DNA of 46,776 nt from a bacterium. GTDB lineage: Bacteria; Pseudomonadota; Alphaproteobacteria; Sphingomonadales; Sphingomonadaceae. The translations under genes were made by a program, and so were the position numbers. The stretch lies in contig JAVBXL010000109.1 in the NCBI GenBank assembly GCA_030824575.1, forward strand, positions 1 through 46,776, written 5' to 3'. Below are positions 9,213 through 17,957 of the stretch, in pieces; within the stretch, counting starts at the first letter, position 1; every line of letters begins with the position of its first letter. The notes under the pieces were generated by a model. The model had not been told where the DNA came from. It ran no database searches and worked only from the letters and a program-made list of their open reading frames with translations.

Positions 9213-9784
9213 TCAGCCTTACCTCTCCCGCGCGCGCCCAAGAATTCTCTGAGCGTCTCTTCGCACGCTTTGGTTCACTCGGCGACGCAGTATCGGCGCG
9301 TTCGGCAGAGCGGATCGAATTATTGGAGGATTCGCTTGAGATCGAACAAACCTTCCTCTGCTTCAGACGGGCGATGACCCAAATGCTCAGGGGACAACTC
9401 ATGCAGCGGCCCATATTTTCCAGCGATGAGCATGTGCTGGATTATCTGCGCGGTCGCATGGCCTATGAGCCGATCGAGCAGCTACGGGTCTTGTTCCTCA
9501 ACGCAAACAATGAGTTGATTGCGGACGAGGTGCTGGGCGTGGGTACAGTCTCTGCCGTGCACGCATGGCCGCGCGAAATTCTCAAGCGCTGCCTCGATCT
9601 CGAAGCGACGGCGATTTTGCTGGTCCACAATCATCCATCCGGCTGCCCGAGGCCATCAAGGTCAGATCGGGATTTGACGGAAAGGATCGCAAAAGCGGCG
9701 AAATGTCTCGACGTAGTCGTCCATGATCATCTGGTCGTGGCCCGGAATGGTACGACGAGCTTTCGAAAGGCAGGTTATCTGTGA
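9155..9784 (+). CDS. RadC/JAB-domain protein
   Basis: 209-aa RadC-family protein. The C-terminal JAB/MPN metalloprotease-like domain carries the full metal-binding signature HNHPSG followed by S-x2-D (LVHNHPSGCPRPSRSDRD). The N-terminal part resembles the helical leader of RadC. Despite the name, RadC-family proteins have no proven role in DNA repair; they are recurrent on mobile elements. The ATG at 9155 lies inside the end of the upstream membrane-protein gene, so the upstream extension of this frame is probably not translated. Family assignment is firm and function is open. Confidence 0.9.
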   Translation: MAAPEATEAPGCRRALEELISLTSPARAQEFSERLFARFGSLGDAVSARSAERIELLEDSLEIEQTFLCFRRAMTQMLRGQLMQRPIFSSDEHVLDYLRGRMAYEPIEQLRVLFLNANNELIADEVLGVGTVSAVHAWPREILKRCLDLEATAILLVHNHPSGCPRPSRSDRDLTERIAKAAKCLDVVVHDHLVVARNGTTSFRKAGYL

Positions 9785-9959
9785 CCGGTAGATATTGCCT
9801 TGCTGGCGTGGCCTGCATGAGCCGCAAGTCCGGATCGCATCTTAAACTCGGGTCCGGAGGCCGTTCATGTTCTCCGCGCCGATAGCTTCGATAGACAAGC
9901 GCCGTGACGATGCCTGGCCCCCGGCCTGCCGAGCAGCGGCATGTCGAACCTTTCTGAAA

Positions 9960-10607
9960 ATGGTGACCATCCTCAACAGCAGGATGGGAACGAAGTTGTC
10001 GTCGAACCCCTATCTGGCGTATCTGCTCGAAATCTATATCGCCGGGATCGACGGCGAAAGGATATACCCGGCCTGCTTTTCGCCCGAGCATGCATCATCG
10101 ACTGCGCATCGTCGCTCGGCCCGGCTGGAGCAATGGGGGGCTGTTTTCCGGGAGGAGGATCCCGTGGACGGCCGATGCAACGATCTCAGGCTCTCGCATC
10201 CGACGAAGCAGGCTTTGGAAAGCGCAATCGATTTGCTGATCTGGCAATGCCTCAGCCTCGGTTCGGAAATTGGCGCGTCTGGACAATCTGGCAGATTGAT
10301 GCCGATAGCGGAGATGAGGTACGATCAGCACGTTGGTACTATTCAGGATGTGAGTGACATGACCATCTTGCGCGGGAAGGTTATTGCGGGAGGGCGGATT
10401 GCCCTTCCCGCCGATATCCGCCGTTCGCTTGGCCTGCAGAATGGGGATACTGTCCTTTTCGAGGTCAATGGCGACGAAGTGCGCATTCGCCCCGCCCGCT
10501 CGGCGCTGCGACGAATACAGGAACGTTTGCGCGCCTTTGCGCCCAAGGAAGGACTAGTGTCCGAGGAGTTGATCGCTGAGCGACGGGCTGAGGCGGTACG
10601 TGACTGA
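9960..10607 (+). CDS. Winged-helix-like ORF continuing in frame into an AbrB domain
   Basis: The first about 115 codons (from ATG 9960, or ATG 9987 giving MGTKLSSNPYLAYLLEIYIA) resemble a small MarR-like winged helix: STAHRRSARLEQWGAVFREEDPVDGR (about residues 60-85), then LRLSHPTKQALESAIDLLIW. Such proteins sit next to radC on sphingomonad plasmids (from memory). No stop separates this frame from the AbrB antitoxin that begins at 10359, so translation from 9960 would give a fused protein of about 215 aa. Whether that fusion is made, or a stop was lost by a frameshift in the linker (about 10240-10358), cannot be decided here. Confidence 0.45.
   Translation: MVTILNSRMGTKLSSNPYLAYLLEIYIAGIDGERIYPACFSPEHASSTAHRRSARLEQWGAVFREEDPVDGRCNDLRLSHPTKQALESAIDLLIWQCLSLGSEIGASGQSGRLMPIAEMRYDQHVGTIQDVSDMTILRGKVIAGGRIALPADIRRSLGLQNGDTVLFEVNGDEVRIRPARSALRRIQERLRAFAPKEGLVSEELIAERRAEAVRD
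10359..10607 (+). CDS. vapB: AbrB/MazE-type antitoxin (VapB-like)
   Basis: 82-aa antitoxin with an N-terminal swapped-hairpin AbrB DNA-binding domain: GKVIAGGRIALPADIRRSLG, LQNGDTVLFEV, EVRIRP. A charged C-terminal helix (about residues 50-82) would wrap the toxin. The start is the ATG at 10359 with a weak AGGA upstream. It overlaps the PIN toxin gene by 8 bp, the usual antitoxin-first toxin-antitoxin layout. It is expected to repress its own promoter together with the toxin. The reading frame is also open upstream (see the winged-helix ORF). Confidence 0.85.
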   Translation: MTILRGKVIAGGRIALPADIRRSLGLQNGDTVLFEVNGDEVRIRPARSALRRIQERLRAFAPKEGLVSEELIAERRAEAVRD

Positions 10608-11001
10608 CGTTGATACAAAAGCCCTTTATGTTCTTGATGCTTCAGCTCTACTGTGCCTGCTGTTTGGCGAACCGGGCGCAGACCAAGTGGAAATGCGATT
10701 GACCGGTGCTCTGGTGTCGGTGGTAAATTACCATGAGGTGTTGGCAAAGCTCACCGATCACGGCGTAGATGCCGCTGAAGCGCAGATGATGCTGGCCGAA
10801 CTCGATATCGACGTTGTGCCCGCCGATCGTGATCAGGCTGACGTTGGCGGAAAGCTGCGCCGGGAAACACGAGACATCGGCCTGTCGCTTGGGGACCGGT
10901 CCTGCCTGGCGTTGGCGCTGTGCCGAAACGCTACCGCTGTAAGCGCCGACCGGGCATGGGAAGCGCTGGATGTCGATGTGGTGGTCGAACTGGTGCGATG
11001 A
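10600..11001 (+). CDS. vapC: PIN-domain toxin (VapC-like ribonuclease)
   Basis: 133-aa PIN-domain protein with the four acidic positions expected of a Mg-dependent ribonuclease: Asp13 in LDASAL, Glu in VNYHEVLAKL, Asp in SLGDRSCLALA and Asp in AVSADRAWEAL. VapC toxins typically cleave tRNA or rRNA and are neutralised by the partner antitoxin. The GTG start at 10600 overlaps the end of the antitoxin gene. The length is typical. The pair probably acts in plasmid maintenance (inference). Confidence 0.9.
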   Translation: MTDVDTKALYVLDASALLCLLFGEPGADQVEMRLTGALVSVVNYHEVLAKLTDHGVDAAEAQMMLAELDIDVVPADRDQADVGGKLRRETRDIGLSLGDRSCLALALCRNATAVSADRAWEALDVDVVVELVR

Positions 11002-11044
11002 CCGGCATGCTGGATGGTGGAAAGCGGGATAAGAGACTGAACTG

Positions 11045-11995
11045 ATGCGTACCGACCTCAATCATCTTCCGAGCGCCAAACAGCGCGAGCTCGACCGCGT
11101 CGTGGAAATGCTGTTTCAAGGCTTTCGTGAGGCGACGCAGGAAGCGAAAGGCCGACGCAAGTCTGCCCGGATTCTCAAGGTCATCCTGTTTGGATCCTAT
11201 GCCAGGGGTGATTGGGTCGATGCTCCCTTCGACGCGAACCAGTTCACATCGGATTACGATATCCTGGTCATCGTCAACCAGAAGGAATTGACGGACGGCG
11301 CTCTCTATTGGGAAGAGACGGAGCAACGCCTGTTCGACGCCTATCAGGTGGAGAAGATCATCCGTACGCCGGTCAATTTCATTGTGCATACGCTGCAGCA
11401 GGTGAACGACGGTCTGTCCCATGGACGGCCGTTATTTACCGAGATCGCCAAGGATGGCGTGATCCTGTACCAGTCGGACGATCGGCCCCTCGCGAAACCC
11501 AAGCCGAAGACGCCTGAACAGGCGCATCTTATGGCAAAGGAATATTTCGAGGATTTATTTCCTGGGGCAATGTGGCGGTTTGAACTCGCCAAAATTAGCC
11601 TTGCCAATAATCGATTCAGCGATGCCGCTTTTGATTTTCACCAGACGACTGAAAAACTATATAAATGCGTTTTAGCAACGCTCACATTCTATGTTCCTCG
11701 CAGCACGAATGTCGTGTTTCTCAGGGGCATGGCGGAAGGGCTTGATAGACGGCTATTTGAGGCCTGGCCTCGCGCGATCCATGCCGATCGCGCCATGTTC
11801 CAGAAACTGAAGGACGGGTATCGCAAAGGCAAGTATTCAAGGCATTTTGATATTTCATCCGAAGAGCTTGAATGGCTCATCGGGAAAATAGAAATCCTCG
11901 GCTCCATTGTGCATGAGGTCTGTTCCGGACATCTTACAAAGTTGAAACTCGACGCGGAAAAATCAGAAAATTCAAAACATCGTCCCTATAAGTAG
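11045..11995 (+). CDS. Nucleotidyltransferase-HEPN single-chain protein
   Basis: 316-aa fusion. The N-terminus is a minimal nucleotidyltransferase (MNT) fold: FGSYARGD with GSY at about 50-52, and a second acidic pair SDYDILV with DYD at about 70-72. The C-terminus is a HEPN helical domain, with the catalytic-type pattern Arg260-x6-His267 in YRKGKYSRH. When encoded as two genes, such pairs are toxin-antitoxin systems in which the MNT protein AMPylates or otherwise silences the HEPN RNase; here both are in one chain. From about 11550 on, the coding sequence is visibly more AT-rich than its neighbours, which suggests separate acquisition. The ATG at 11045 is used. Confidence 0.8.
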   Translation: MRTDLNHLPSAKQRELDRVVEMLFQGFREATQEAKGRRKSARILKVILFGSYARGDWVDAPFDANQFTSDYDILVIVNQKELTDGALYWEETEQRLFDAYQVEKIIRTPVNFIVHTLQQVNDGLSHGRPLFTEIAKDGVILYQSDDRPLAKPKPKTPEQAHLMAKEYFEDLFPGAMWRFELAKISLANNRFSDAAFDFHQTTEKLYKCVLATLTFYVPRSTNVVFLRGMAEGLDRRLFEAWPRAIHADRAMFQKLKDGYRKGKYSRHFDISSEELEWLIGKIEILGSIVHEVCSGHLTKLKLDAEKSENSKHRPYK

Positions 11996-12193
11996 CAATC
12001 CAAATCGATTGGCAACGCCGCATGCCTATCCGGCATCCATGCTTCTGGTGAGCTATTCACCCACCGGCAGACCTTTGTTCCTATCTTGGAGAATGCGGCG
12101 ATTAATGGCCATATTCACCGCACACTATGCGGCAAATATCCTTGCTCTTTGCAGTGAATGCCTTCTATAATCACCGCCAAAGGCACGGTGATT

Positions 12194-13312
12194 ATGACAT
12201 ATATCCACGAACTGCCAGGCTGGCCGGATTTGCGCTGGAGCGCCGAGACGCTTGCCCAGCCACTCGCTGCCGTGCGCCATCGTCAAGGACGGTTGATCGG
12301 CCACATGGAAGCACTCGGCTTCCCGCTACGCGCGGAAGCCGTGCTGCAAACCTTGACCGAAGATGTACTTAAATCCAGCGAGATCGAGGGTGAGATGTTG
12401 GACAGGGAGCAGGTGCGTTCATCCATCGCCCGCCGCCTGGGCATGGACATTAGCGGCTTGGTCGAGGCCGATCGAAGCGTCGAAGGCGTCGTGGAAATGA
12501 TGCTCGATGCTACTCAAAACTATACGCAGTCGCTGACTGCGGAACGGCTGTTCGACTGGCACGCGGCGCTGTTCCCAACGGGGCGCAGCGGCATGAGCCG
12601 CATCACCGTCGGATCCTGGCGCACCGCCGAAGGTGGCGCAATGCAGGTGGTCTCGGGCCCTATCGGCCGCGAGCGCGTCCATTATGAGGCTCCCATAACA
12701 GCGCGGCTCGACACGGAAATGACGCGCTTCCTCCACTGGTTCGAAACAGCTACGCCCGATCCTGTCCTGAAAGCCGGGATCGCACATCTGTGGTTTGTCA
12801 CCATCCATCCTTTCGATGATGGAAACGGGCGCATCGCACGCGCCATCGCCGACCTTGCCTTGGCGCGTGCGGAGGGAACGCCACAACGTTTCTACAGCAT
12901 GTCCGCACAAATCCGCATTGAACGTAAAGTTTATTACGACATGCTGGAAGCGACACAAAAGGGCAGTCTGGACATCACGCCCTGGCTGTTGTGGTTCATT
13001 GACTGCCTCGACCGCGCTTTTCAAGGTGCTGAGCTCATTCTCGCCAATGTGATGCGCAAAGCCCGGTTCTGGGAAGCGGTTCAGGGGCAGCCGCTGAACG
13101 ACCGTCAACGCAAGCTCATCAACCGGCTACTGGACGGCTTTGAAGGCAAACTCACCAATGCCAAATGGGCGACCATGACGAAAGCCTCGTCGGACACGGC
13201 CCTGCGCGACATCAACGATTTGCTCCGACGCGGTATCCTCGCGAAAGACTCCGCCGGTGGTCGCAGTACGAGCTATTCACTCGTTCCGGAACCGACCGGT
13301 GGTGCAGGATAA
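12194..13312 (+). CDS. Fic-family protein (predicted AMPylator)
   Basis: 372-aa Fic protein. The catalytic motif HPFDDGNGRIAR spans His205 to about Arg216 and is complete. An N-terminal inhibitory helix is visible as S-S-E-I-E-G (about 61-66), matching the (S/T)xxxE(G/N) motif in which the Glu blocks ATP binding; this makes it a class II, self-inhibited enzyme. A C-terminal winged-helix-like part (about 300-365) may bind DNA. Fic enzymes usually transfer AMP to target proteins. The ATG at 12194 is chosen (MTYIHELPGW); an upstream in-frame start at 12158 is less likely. It stands alone, with 200 bp before it and 320 bp after it. Confidence 0.9.
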   Translation: MTYIHELPGWPDLRWSAETLAQPLAAVRHRQGRLIGHMEALGFPLRAEAVLQTLTEDVLKSSEIEGEMLDREQVRSSIARRLGMDISGLVEADRSVEGVVEMMLDATQNYTQSLTAERLFDWHAALFPTGRSGMSRITVGSWRTAEGGAMQVVSGPIGRERVHYEAPITARLDTEMTRFLHWFETATPDPVLKAGIAHLWFVTIHPFDDGNGRIARAIADLALARAEGTPQRFYSMSAQIRIERKVYYDMLEATQKGSLDITPWLLWFIDCLDRAFQGAELILANVMRKARFWEAVQGQPLNDRQRKLINRLLDGFEGKLTNAKWATMTKASSDTALRDINDLLRRGILAKDSAGGRSTSYSLVPEPTGGAG

Positions 13313-13633
13313 ATTTCATGTCCGCGTAGGACTGGATCTCGCTGGTGACGCCAGACATTTTCCCGCGCCGGGCCGAAGATCCGAGCTAGAGATGGAACGT
13401 ACTGACAGGACAAAAATACCGGGAGCTTGATTGAGTCCTGCTCTCACGGCATAGTACCAATGCGGGCTGGAATCTGGCAGCCGCCCGCAGGATTTTCCTG
13501 TCAGGTATCTCGAAGCTCGACATACGGGTCGAGCGCCGGTTGCGTCGTTGGGCGACAACTCGGCTCACCTCACATCGCTTCTCCCTTGCACTTGCGAGGA
13601 CGGCGCTGCCACGTCGTGAGGAACCGTGATTTC
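13313..13633 (+). promoter_or_regulatory. Upstream region of the lasso sigma/receptor operon
   Basis: About 320 bp without a recognised gene, ahead of the ECF sigma gene. A weak sigma-70-like promoter candidate is TTGATT (13427-13432), a 17-bp spacer and CATAGT (13450-13455), each matching the consensus at four of six bases. GAGGAA about ten bases before the ATG at 13634 is the ribosome-binding site. An autoregulated ECF promoter would also be expected here, but I cannot identify one. Confidence 0.25.
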
Positions 13634-14200
13634 ATGTCGTCTGAAAATGTCAAACCGCCAGAAGGCCTGAGAGACGATGTCGCTCAGGAAAACGCAAGTT
13701 CGGAGATCGCCGACGTGCGACATATCTATGAAATCGAAGCGCCGCGGCTGCAGCGATATTTCCAGAGTCGCCTGCGCTCGCGGGATGACGCCGGCGATCT
13801 CGTACAGGAATCCTTTGTCCGCCTGGTCGGTTGCATGGCCAGGACAAGTCTTCCACGACCGGCAGCGTATCTCCAGCGTATCGCGCGAAATCTTCTTCTG
13901 GATCGGTACAAGCGCCTCGAGACCCGACTCTTGGCGTTTCATGTGCCGATCGGCGAAGACTTCGAAGTGGCCGTCGCGCCGGACCAGGCCGCACGCATCG
14001 AGGCCGAAGACGTGATGCGGATTTACAGGCGCGCCCTTGACGAGCTACCTCAACGGACGCGAGAGATATTCCTAGCTCACCGGGTGGAAGAGCTGACCTA
14101 CCGGGAGATCGCGGAAAGCATGGGGATTTCCATACCAACTGTGCAGTACCATGTAGCCCGAGCGCTCGCCCATATCGACGCAGCACTGGAACAGGAATGA
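13634..14200 (+). CDS. ECF sigma factor, FecI type
   Basis: 188-aa extracytoplasmic-function sigma factor. Region 2 lies at about residues 35-95 (RLQRYFQSRLRSRDDAGDLVQESFVRLV, then AAYLQRIARNLLLDRYKR). Region 4 is near the C-terminus (LDELPQRTREIFLAHRVEEL, TYREIAESMGISIPTVQYHVARAL). It should direct transcription of its own cell-surface signalling operon, and perhaps the lasso biosynthetic genes, when FecR relays a signal from the receptor. The ATG at 13634 has GAGGAA upstream; the open frame upstream of it is probably not coding. It overlaps fecR by 4 bp. Confidence 0.93.
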   Translation: MSSENVKPPEGLRDDVAQENASSEIADVRHIYEIEAPRLQRYFQSRLRSRDDAGDLVQESFVRLVGCMARTSLPRPAAYLQRIARNLLLDRYKRLETRLLAFHVPIGEDFEVAVAPDQAARIEAEDVMRIYRRALDELPQRTREIFLAHRVEELTYREIAESMGISIPTVQYHVARALAHIDAALEQE

Positions 14201-15303
14201 TGGAAGACAGCGATCCGCCACGGCGGCATGGACAGCTCAGGGAAGAAGCCGCCGATTGGTTCGCGATCATGCGCAACCCGGAGGAAACGGAGATCAGACG
14301 CAAGGAATTCGAAGCATGGCTGGCACGAGGCGCGCTTCATCGTGCCGCCTATAACCGGATTGCCGAAGCCTACAGCATCGGAAAGCGTCTGAAGTATCAG
14401 CCAGAGGACGACGCCCTCGTTTCTGGCAAAGATTCCAGCGATGATATCCGTCAGAGCGAGCCACGACGACCAGCAAAGAAGCGTGCGGTGCTTATTGTGG
14501 CGATGCTCGGTGCCGTTGCCCTTGTAGCACACTTGGCTGCAGGTTCGCCGCGCGAGGACGTGAAGCACCCATCGCTAGCCATGGACTCGCCGCCTGGGGC
14601 ATCTGATCGGTCGGGCCAGAAACTTACCACAGCAATCGGTGAAATCCGGTCGTTTCGGCTCGAAGACGGCTCTGTCGTCGCGCTCGACACCAATAGCCTC
14701 GTTTTGGTGGATTTCGACGTCCAGCAACGACATCTTCGCTTGTTGCGTGGTCGGGCCCGGTTCACCGTCGCTCATGAGGAACGCCCTTTTACGGTTCATG
14801 CCGGACGTGGAACAGTGACAGCGCGTGGTACGATCTTCGACGTCAATCTCCTGCCCGACAACGGGGTTGTCGTTCGGCTGGTAAGAGGCGCCGTCGACAT
14901 CGCGACTGACGTCTCCGGACCGGAGCGTGCACACCGGGCGATTCGACTTACCCCCGGCCAGCAGGTCGAATTGCCGAATGCCCCGACACCCCTTGCCCCC
15001 GAGATCGTCAAGGCAGAGACCGATGATAGGGAATGGCCTGATGGACTGAAGGAATATAGGAATGTTCGCTTGGGAGATTTGTTCGCGGAGGCCAACCGCT
15101 ATGCCGATATCCCCCTGGTCAGCGAAACACCCGATATAGGCGATGTTCGGATCTCCGGAAATTTTCGGATAAACGACAGCCCCCGCCTGGCGCGCAATCT
15201 GGGAGACGTGTTGGGGCTAGCGGTCATTAGCGAGCCCAACGCCATTGCCCTTGCCCGTCGCTGCCCCACCCCTCCGAAAGAAAATTGTCGTCCGCCCTCA
15301 TAG
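14197..15303 (+). CDS. FecR-type anti-sigma factor
   Basis: 368-aa inner-membrane regulator. The N-terminal cytoplasmic part (about 1-60) matches the DUF4880 sigma-binding region (EEAADWFAIMRNPEE, RKEFEAWLARGALHRAAYNRI). One membrane helix lies at about 92-112 (AVLIVAMLGAVALVAHLAAG). The periplasmic FecR domain (about 140-260, IGEIRSFRLEDGSVVALDTNS) and a C-terminal STN-like domain (about 285-345) follow. It should hold the ECF sigma inactive until the TonB receptor's signalling domain contacts it. The start overlaps the sigma stop (ATGA). Confidence 0.92.
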   Translation: MMEDSDPPRRHGQLREEAADWFAIMRNPEETEIRRKEFEAWLARGALHRAAYNRIAEAYSIGKRLKYQPEDDALVSGKDSSDDIRQSEPRRPAKKRAVLIVAMLGAVALVAHLAAGSPREDVKHPSLAMDSPPGASDRSGQKLTTAIGEIRSFRLEDGSVVALDTNSLVLVDFDVQQRHLRLLRGRARFTVAHEERPFTVHAGRGTVTARGTIFDVNLLPDNGVVVRLVRGAVDIATDVSGPERAHRAIRLTPGQQVELPNAPTPLAPEIVKAETDDREWPDGLKEYRNVRLGDLFAEANRYADIPLVSETPDIGDVRISGNFRINDSPRLARNLGDVLGLAVISEPNAIALARRCPTPPKENCRPPS

Positions 15304-15374
15304 TTGGCTCTCTATGCTCGTCGCTGTCTCCAATCGAACGGGTCTCGAACGAGACCGGATTAAAGTTGGGGGCA

Positions 15375-17951
15375 ATGATGAAAGAGTTTGGACGTTGGGC
15401 GGTCAGTTCGGTGTTCGCGCTTGCGCTAATAGGGATGCCGACACCCTTGCTGGCTGCACCGGGACAAAGGCTGGAATGGAACCTCGAACGGCAGGACCTT
15501 GACGCCGCGCTACGCACAATCGGTCGTTCGAGCGGCCGCGAGATCATTTTTTCCCCGGAGGCGGTCAGGGGACGGCAAGCTCCGCCTCTCAGCGGAACCT
15601 ACACCGCGCTTGAAGCGGTCGAAACGATACTCAGGGGCACCCGTCTGATCGCAGTGGAACGCGATGGGACGATTCTAATTCGGCAGCGATTTTCAAACGT
15701 CAATCAAGAAGCAGGTCAAGGCATGACTGGAGAGGAGATCATTGTTACCGGCTCGCTGATCGCCGGTGCTTCTTCTCCTTCACCCATGCAGGTCGTGAAT
15801 CGCGAACGGATGCTGGACAACGGCTATAATAGCCTTGCAGAGTTTATCCGATCTTTACCGGTAGCTTCAGGCGCGGGGCAAAATCCGGGTATCGGGCAAA
15901 ATGTCCCTGAGAGCGTCGGCAGCAACCTCGGCGGGGCCAGTTCGATCAATCTTCGGGGCTTGGGTTCCGATGCAACCATCACGCTGCTCAACGGCCACCG
16001 CCTCGCCTTCAACACTGCCGTTCAGTCGATCGACATTTCGGCCATTCCTCTCGCTACCGTAGAGAGAATGGAGATCGTAACAGATGGAGCATCCGCCTTG
16101 TACGGCTCTGATGCCATCGCCGGTGTGGCGAACATCATTTTGCGAAAGGACTATAGCGGCCTGACAACGCGCGCCTATTGGGGCGCCTCCACCGATGGCG
16201 GAAACGTACAGCAGAATTATAGTGTTACGGGCGGCACGACATGGAATTCCGGCGGCTTCATCCTCGCCTATGATTATGCCCACTCGACGCCCATTCTTGC
16301 ACGCCAGCGCGACTATGCTGCAACCCGCTCTCCGAGTCTCACTCTCTATCCAGGCTTTGATCGCCACAATGTCCTTCTGAGCGGACATCAGGATATCGCC
16401 CCCGGCCTGACGTTCAGCATTGATGGCCTGTATGGCGAGCGGAAAACCGATCGGGCATTTGCATCATCGAACACGGGAGACTACCGAGTTCAAGGACTGC
16501 GCAGGACGACAAACACCAGAACGATTAGCGTGGCGCCCAATATCGAATTTGAAGCAAATTCGGACTGGAAGATCACGTTCTCAGGCGTTTACGCTGAGGA
16601 TCGCACTTTGGCAAAATCCGACAACTATTGGAACGGTGCTCTTTCGAGTACGGAACTCTGCTACTGCAATAAGGCTTTCAGCTTGGAAGGCATTGCGAGG
16701 GGCACGTTGTTCGACTTCGGCGCAGGCCCTGTCAAGGCGGCGGTCGGTGGCGGCTATCGAAAGAACTATCTGCACTCCTATAATCGGCTTGTCGACAATG
16801 GGCAAAGCATTGAAGCGAGCCAGGACAATCGCTACGGGTTCCTGGAGATCAATGCCCCTATTGTCCGATCGGAAGACGGCGGCGCGCTTGTCCAATCACT
16901 CATTCTCAGTGGCGCGGTTCGCTATGAGGATTATCCGGGGATAGGAGATGTGGCGACGCCCAAGCTCGGCGCCGTGCTCGCGACTGGCTACGGCCTGACG
17001 TTCAAATTTTCGTGGGGCAAATCCTTCAAGGCACCCACGCTATATCAACTCCACAGCGTTCAAGCTGCCGACATTTATGATATCGAGATATTCGGAGGAT
17101 CAGCATATCCCTCTGGAACGGTTGGCCTGTATAGCGGCGGTGGCAATCCAGACTTAAAACCCGAACGATCCAAGAATTGGACCGCCTCCGCAATTTTCCA
17201 ACCCGCATTCTCACCGAACTCAAAGATCGAGGTGACATATTATTCGATCCGCTATCGTGATCGGATCGTGACACCAGTCACATATATCACCCAGGCGCTC
17301 AGCAATCCGATTTATGCTGACCTCGTGAGCATCAATCCAACCACCGACGAGATCAATGCAGCACTCGACGGAGTCTTGTTCTTCAACAATTCGAGCGGCC
17401 CTTGGGACCCCTCGAAGGTGGGGGCGATCATTTACAGCCAGTATGCCAACGCGGCGCGACAGCGTATCAGTGGCGTAGATGTGAGCCTAAGTCATCGGAT
17501 GGAATTCGACCAGATGGGGGAAATCTCTCTTTGGGCGAACGGCAGCTATATCGAAAGCCAACAACGCCTCAGCGCCTTGCAGCCGGAAACCGAACTGGCC
17601 GGTAGCCTGTTCTTCCCACCTCATCTTCGAGGCGTCGCTGGCTTCACGTGGGAGAATGGGCCTTTCAGGCTTACCCCCGTCGTGAATTATGTCGGTGGAG
17701 TGAAAGATCGACGCGCGACGGTTACATATGACGTCGGTTCGATGACCACGTTCGATCTGACCTCCCGGCTGAAGATAGACAGTGAATCGCCGATTTTCCG
17801 AGGGATGGATATCTCGCTGTCCGCACAGAATGTCTTCAACGACAAGCCCGCCCTCATTTCGACAACCTCGGTCAGCCAGACGCCTTACGATTCGGCCAAT
17901 TACTCGCCTTGGGGTCGTTACATCAGCTTTTCGATTTCGAAGTCCTGGTGA
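15375..17951 (+). CDS. TonB-dependent receptor with N-terminal signalling (STN) domain
   Basis: 858-aa outer-membrane receptor from the ATG at 15375 (a second ATG follows immediately). Signal peptide about 1-28 (ALALIGMPTPLLA). STN signalling domain about 30-105 (LDAALRTIGRSSGREIIFSP). TonB-box-like EEIIVTG near 120-126. The plug domain contains INLRGLGSDATITLLNGHR and IPLATVERMEIVTDGASALY, followed by a 22-strand-type barrel ending in an aromatic C-terminus (GRYISFSISKSW). Expected to bind and import a ligand using TonB energy and to signal through the adjacent FecR and sigma factor. Receptors of this class accompany alphaproteobacterial lasso clusters that carry isopeptidases, so the lasso peptide or a complex of it is the likely ligand (inference). 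Confidence 0.93.
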   Translation: MMKEFGRWAVSSVFALALIGMPTPLLAAPGQRLEWNLERQDLDAALRTIGRSSGREIIFSPEAVRGRQAPPLSGTYTALEAVETILRGTRLIAVERDGTILIRQRFSNVNQEAGQGMTGEEIIVTGSLIAGASSPSPMQVVNRERMLDNGYNSLAEFIRSLPVASGAGQNPGIGQNVPESVGSNLGGASSINLRGLGSDATITLLNGHRLAFNTAVQSIDISAIPLATVERMEIVTDGASALYGSDAIAGVANIILRKDYSGLTTRAYWGASTDGGNVQQNYSVTGGTTWNSGGFILAYDYAHSTPILARQRDYAATRSPSLTLYPGFDRHNVLLSGHQDIAPGLTFSIDGLYGERKTDRAFASSNTGDYRVQGLRRTTNTRTISVAPNIEFEANSDWKITFSGVYAEDRTLAKSDNYWNGALSSTELCYCNKAFSLEGIARGTLFDFGAGPVKAAVGGGYRKNYLHSYNRLVDNGQSIEASQDNRYGFLEINAPIVRSEDGGALVQSLILSGAVRYEDYPGIGDVATPKLGAVLATGYGLTFKFSWGKSFKAPTLYQLHSVQAADIYDIEIFGGSAYPSGTVGLYSGGGNPDLKPERSKNWTASAIFQPAFSPNSKIEVTYYSIRYRDRIVTPVTYITQALSNPIYADLVSINPTTDEINAALDGVLFFNNSSGPWDPSKVGAIIYSQYANAARQRISGVDVSLSHRMEFDQMGEISLWANGSYIESQQRLSALQPETELAGSLFFPPHLRGVAGFTWENGPFRLTPVVNYVGGVKDRRATVTYDVGSMTTFDLTSRLKIDSESPIFRGMDISLSAQNVFNDKPALISTTSVSQTPYDSANYSPWGRYISFSISKSW

Positions 17952-17957
17952 ACGGAC

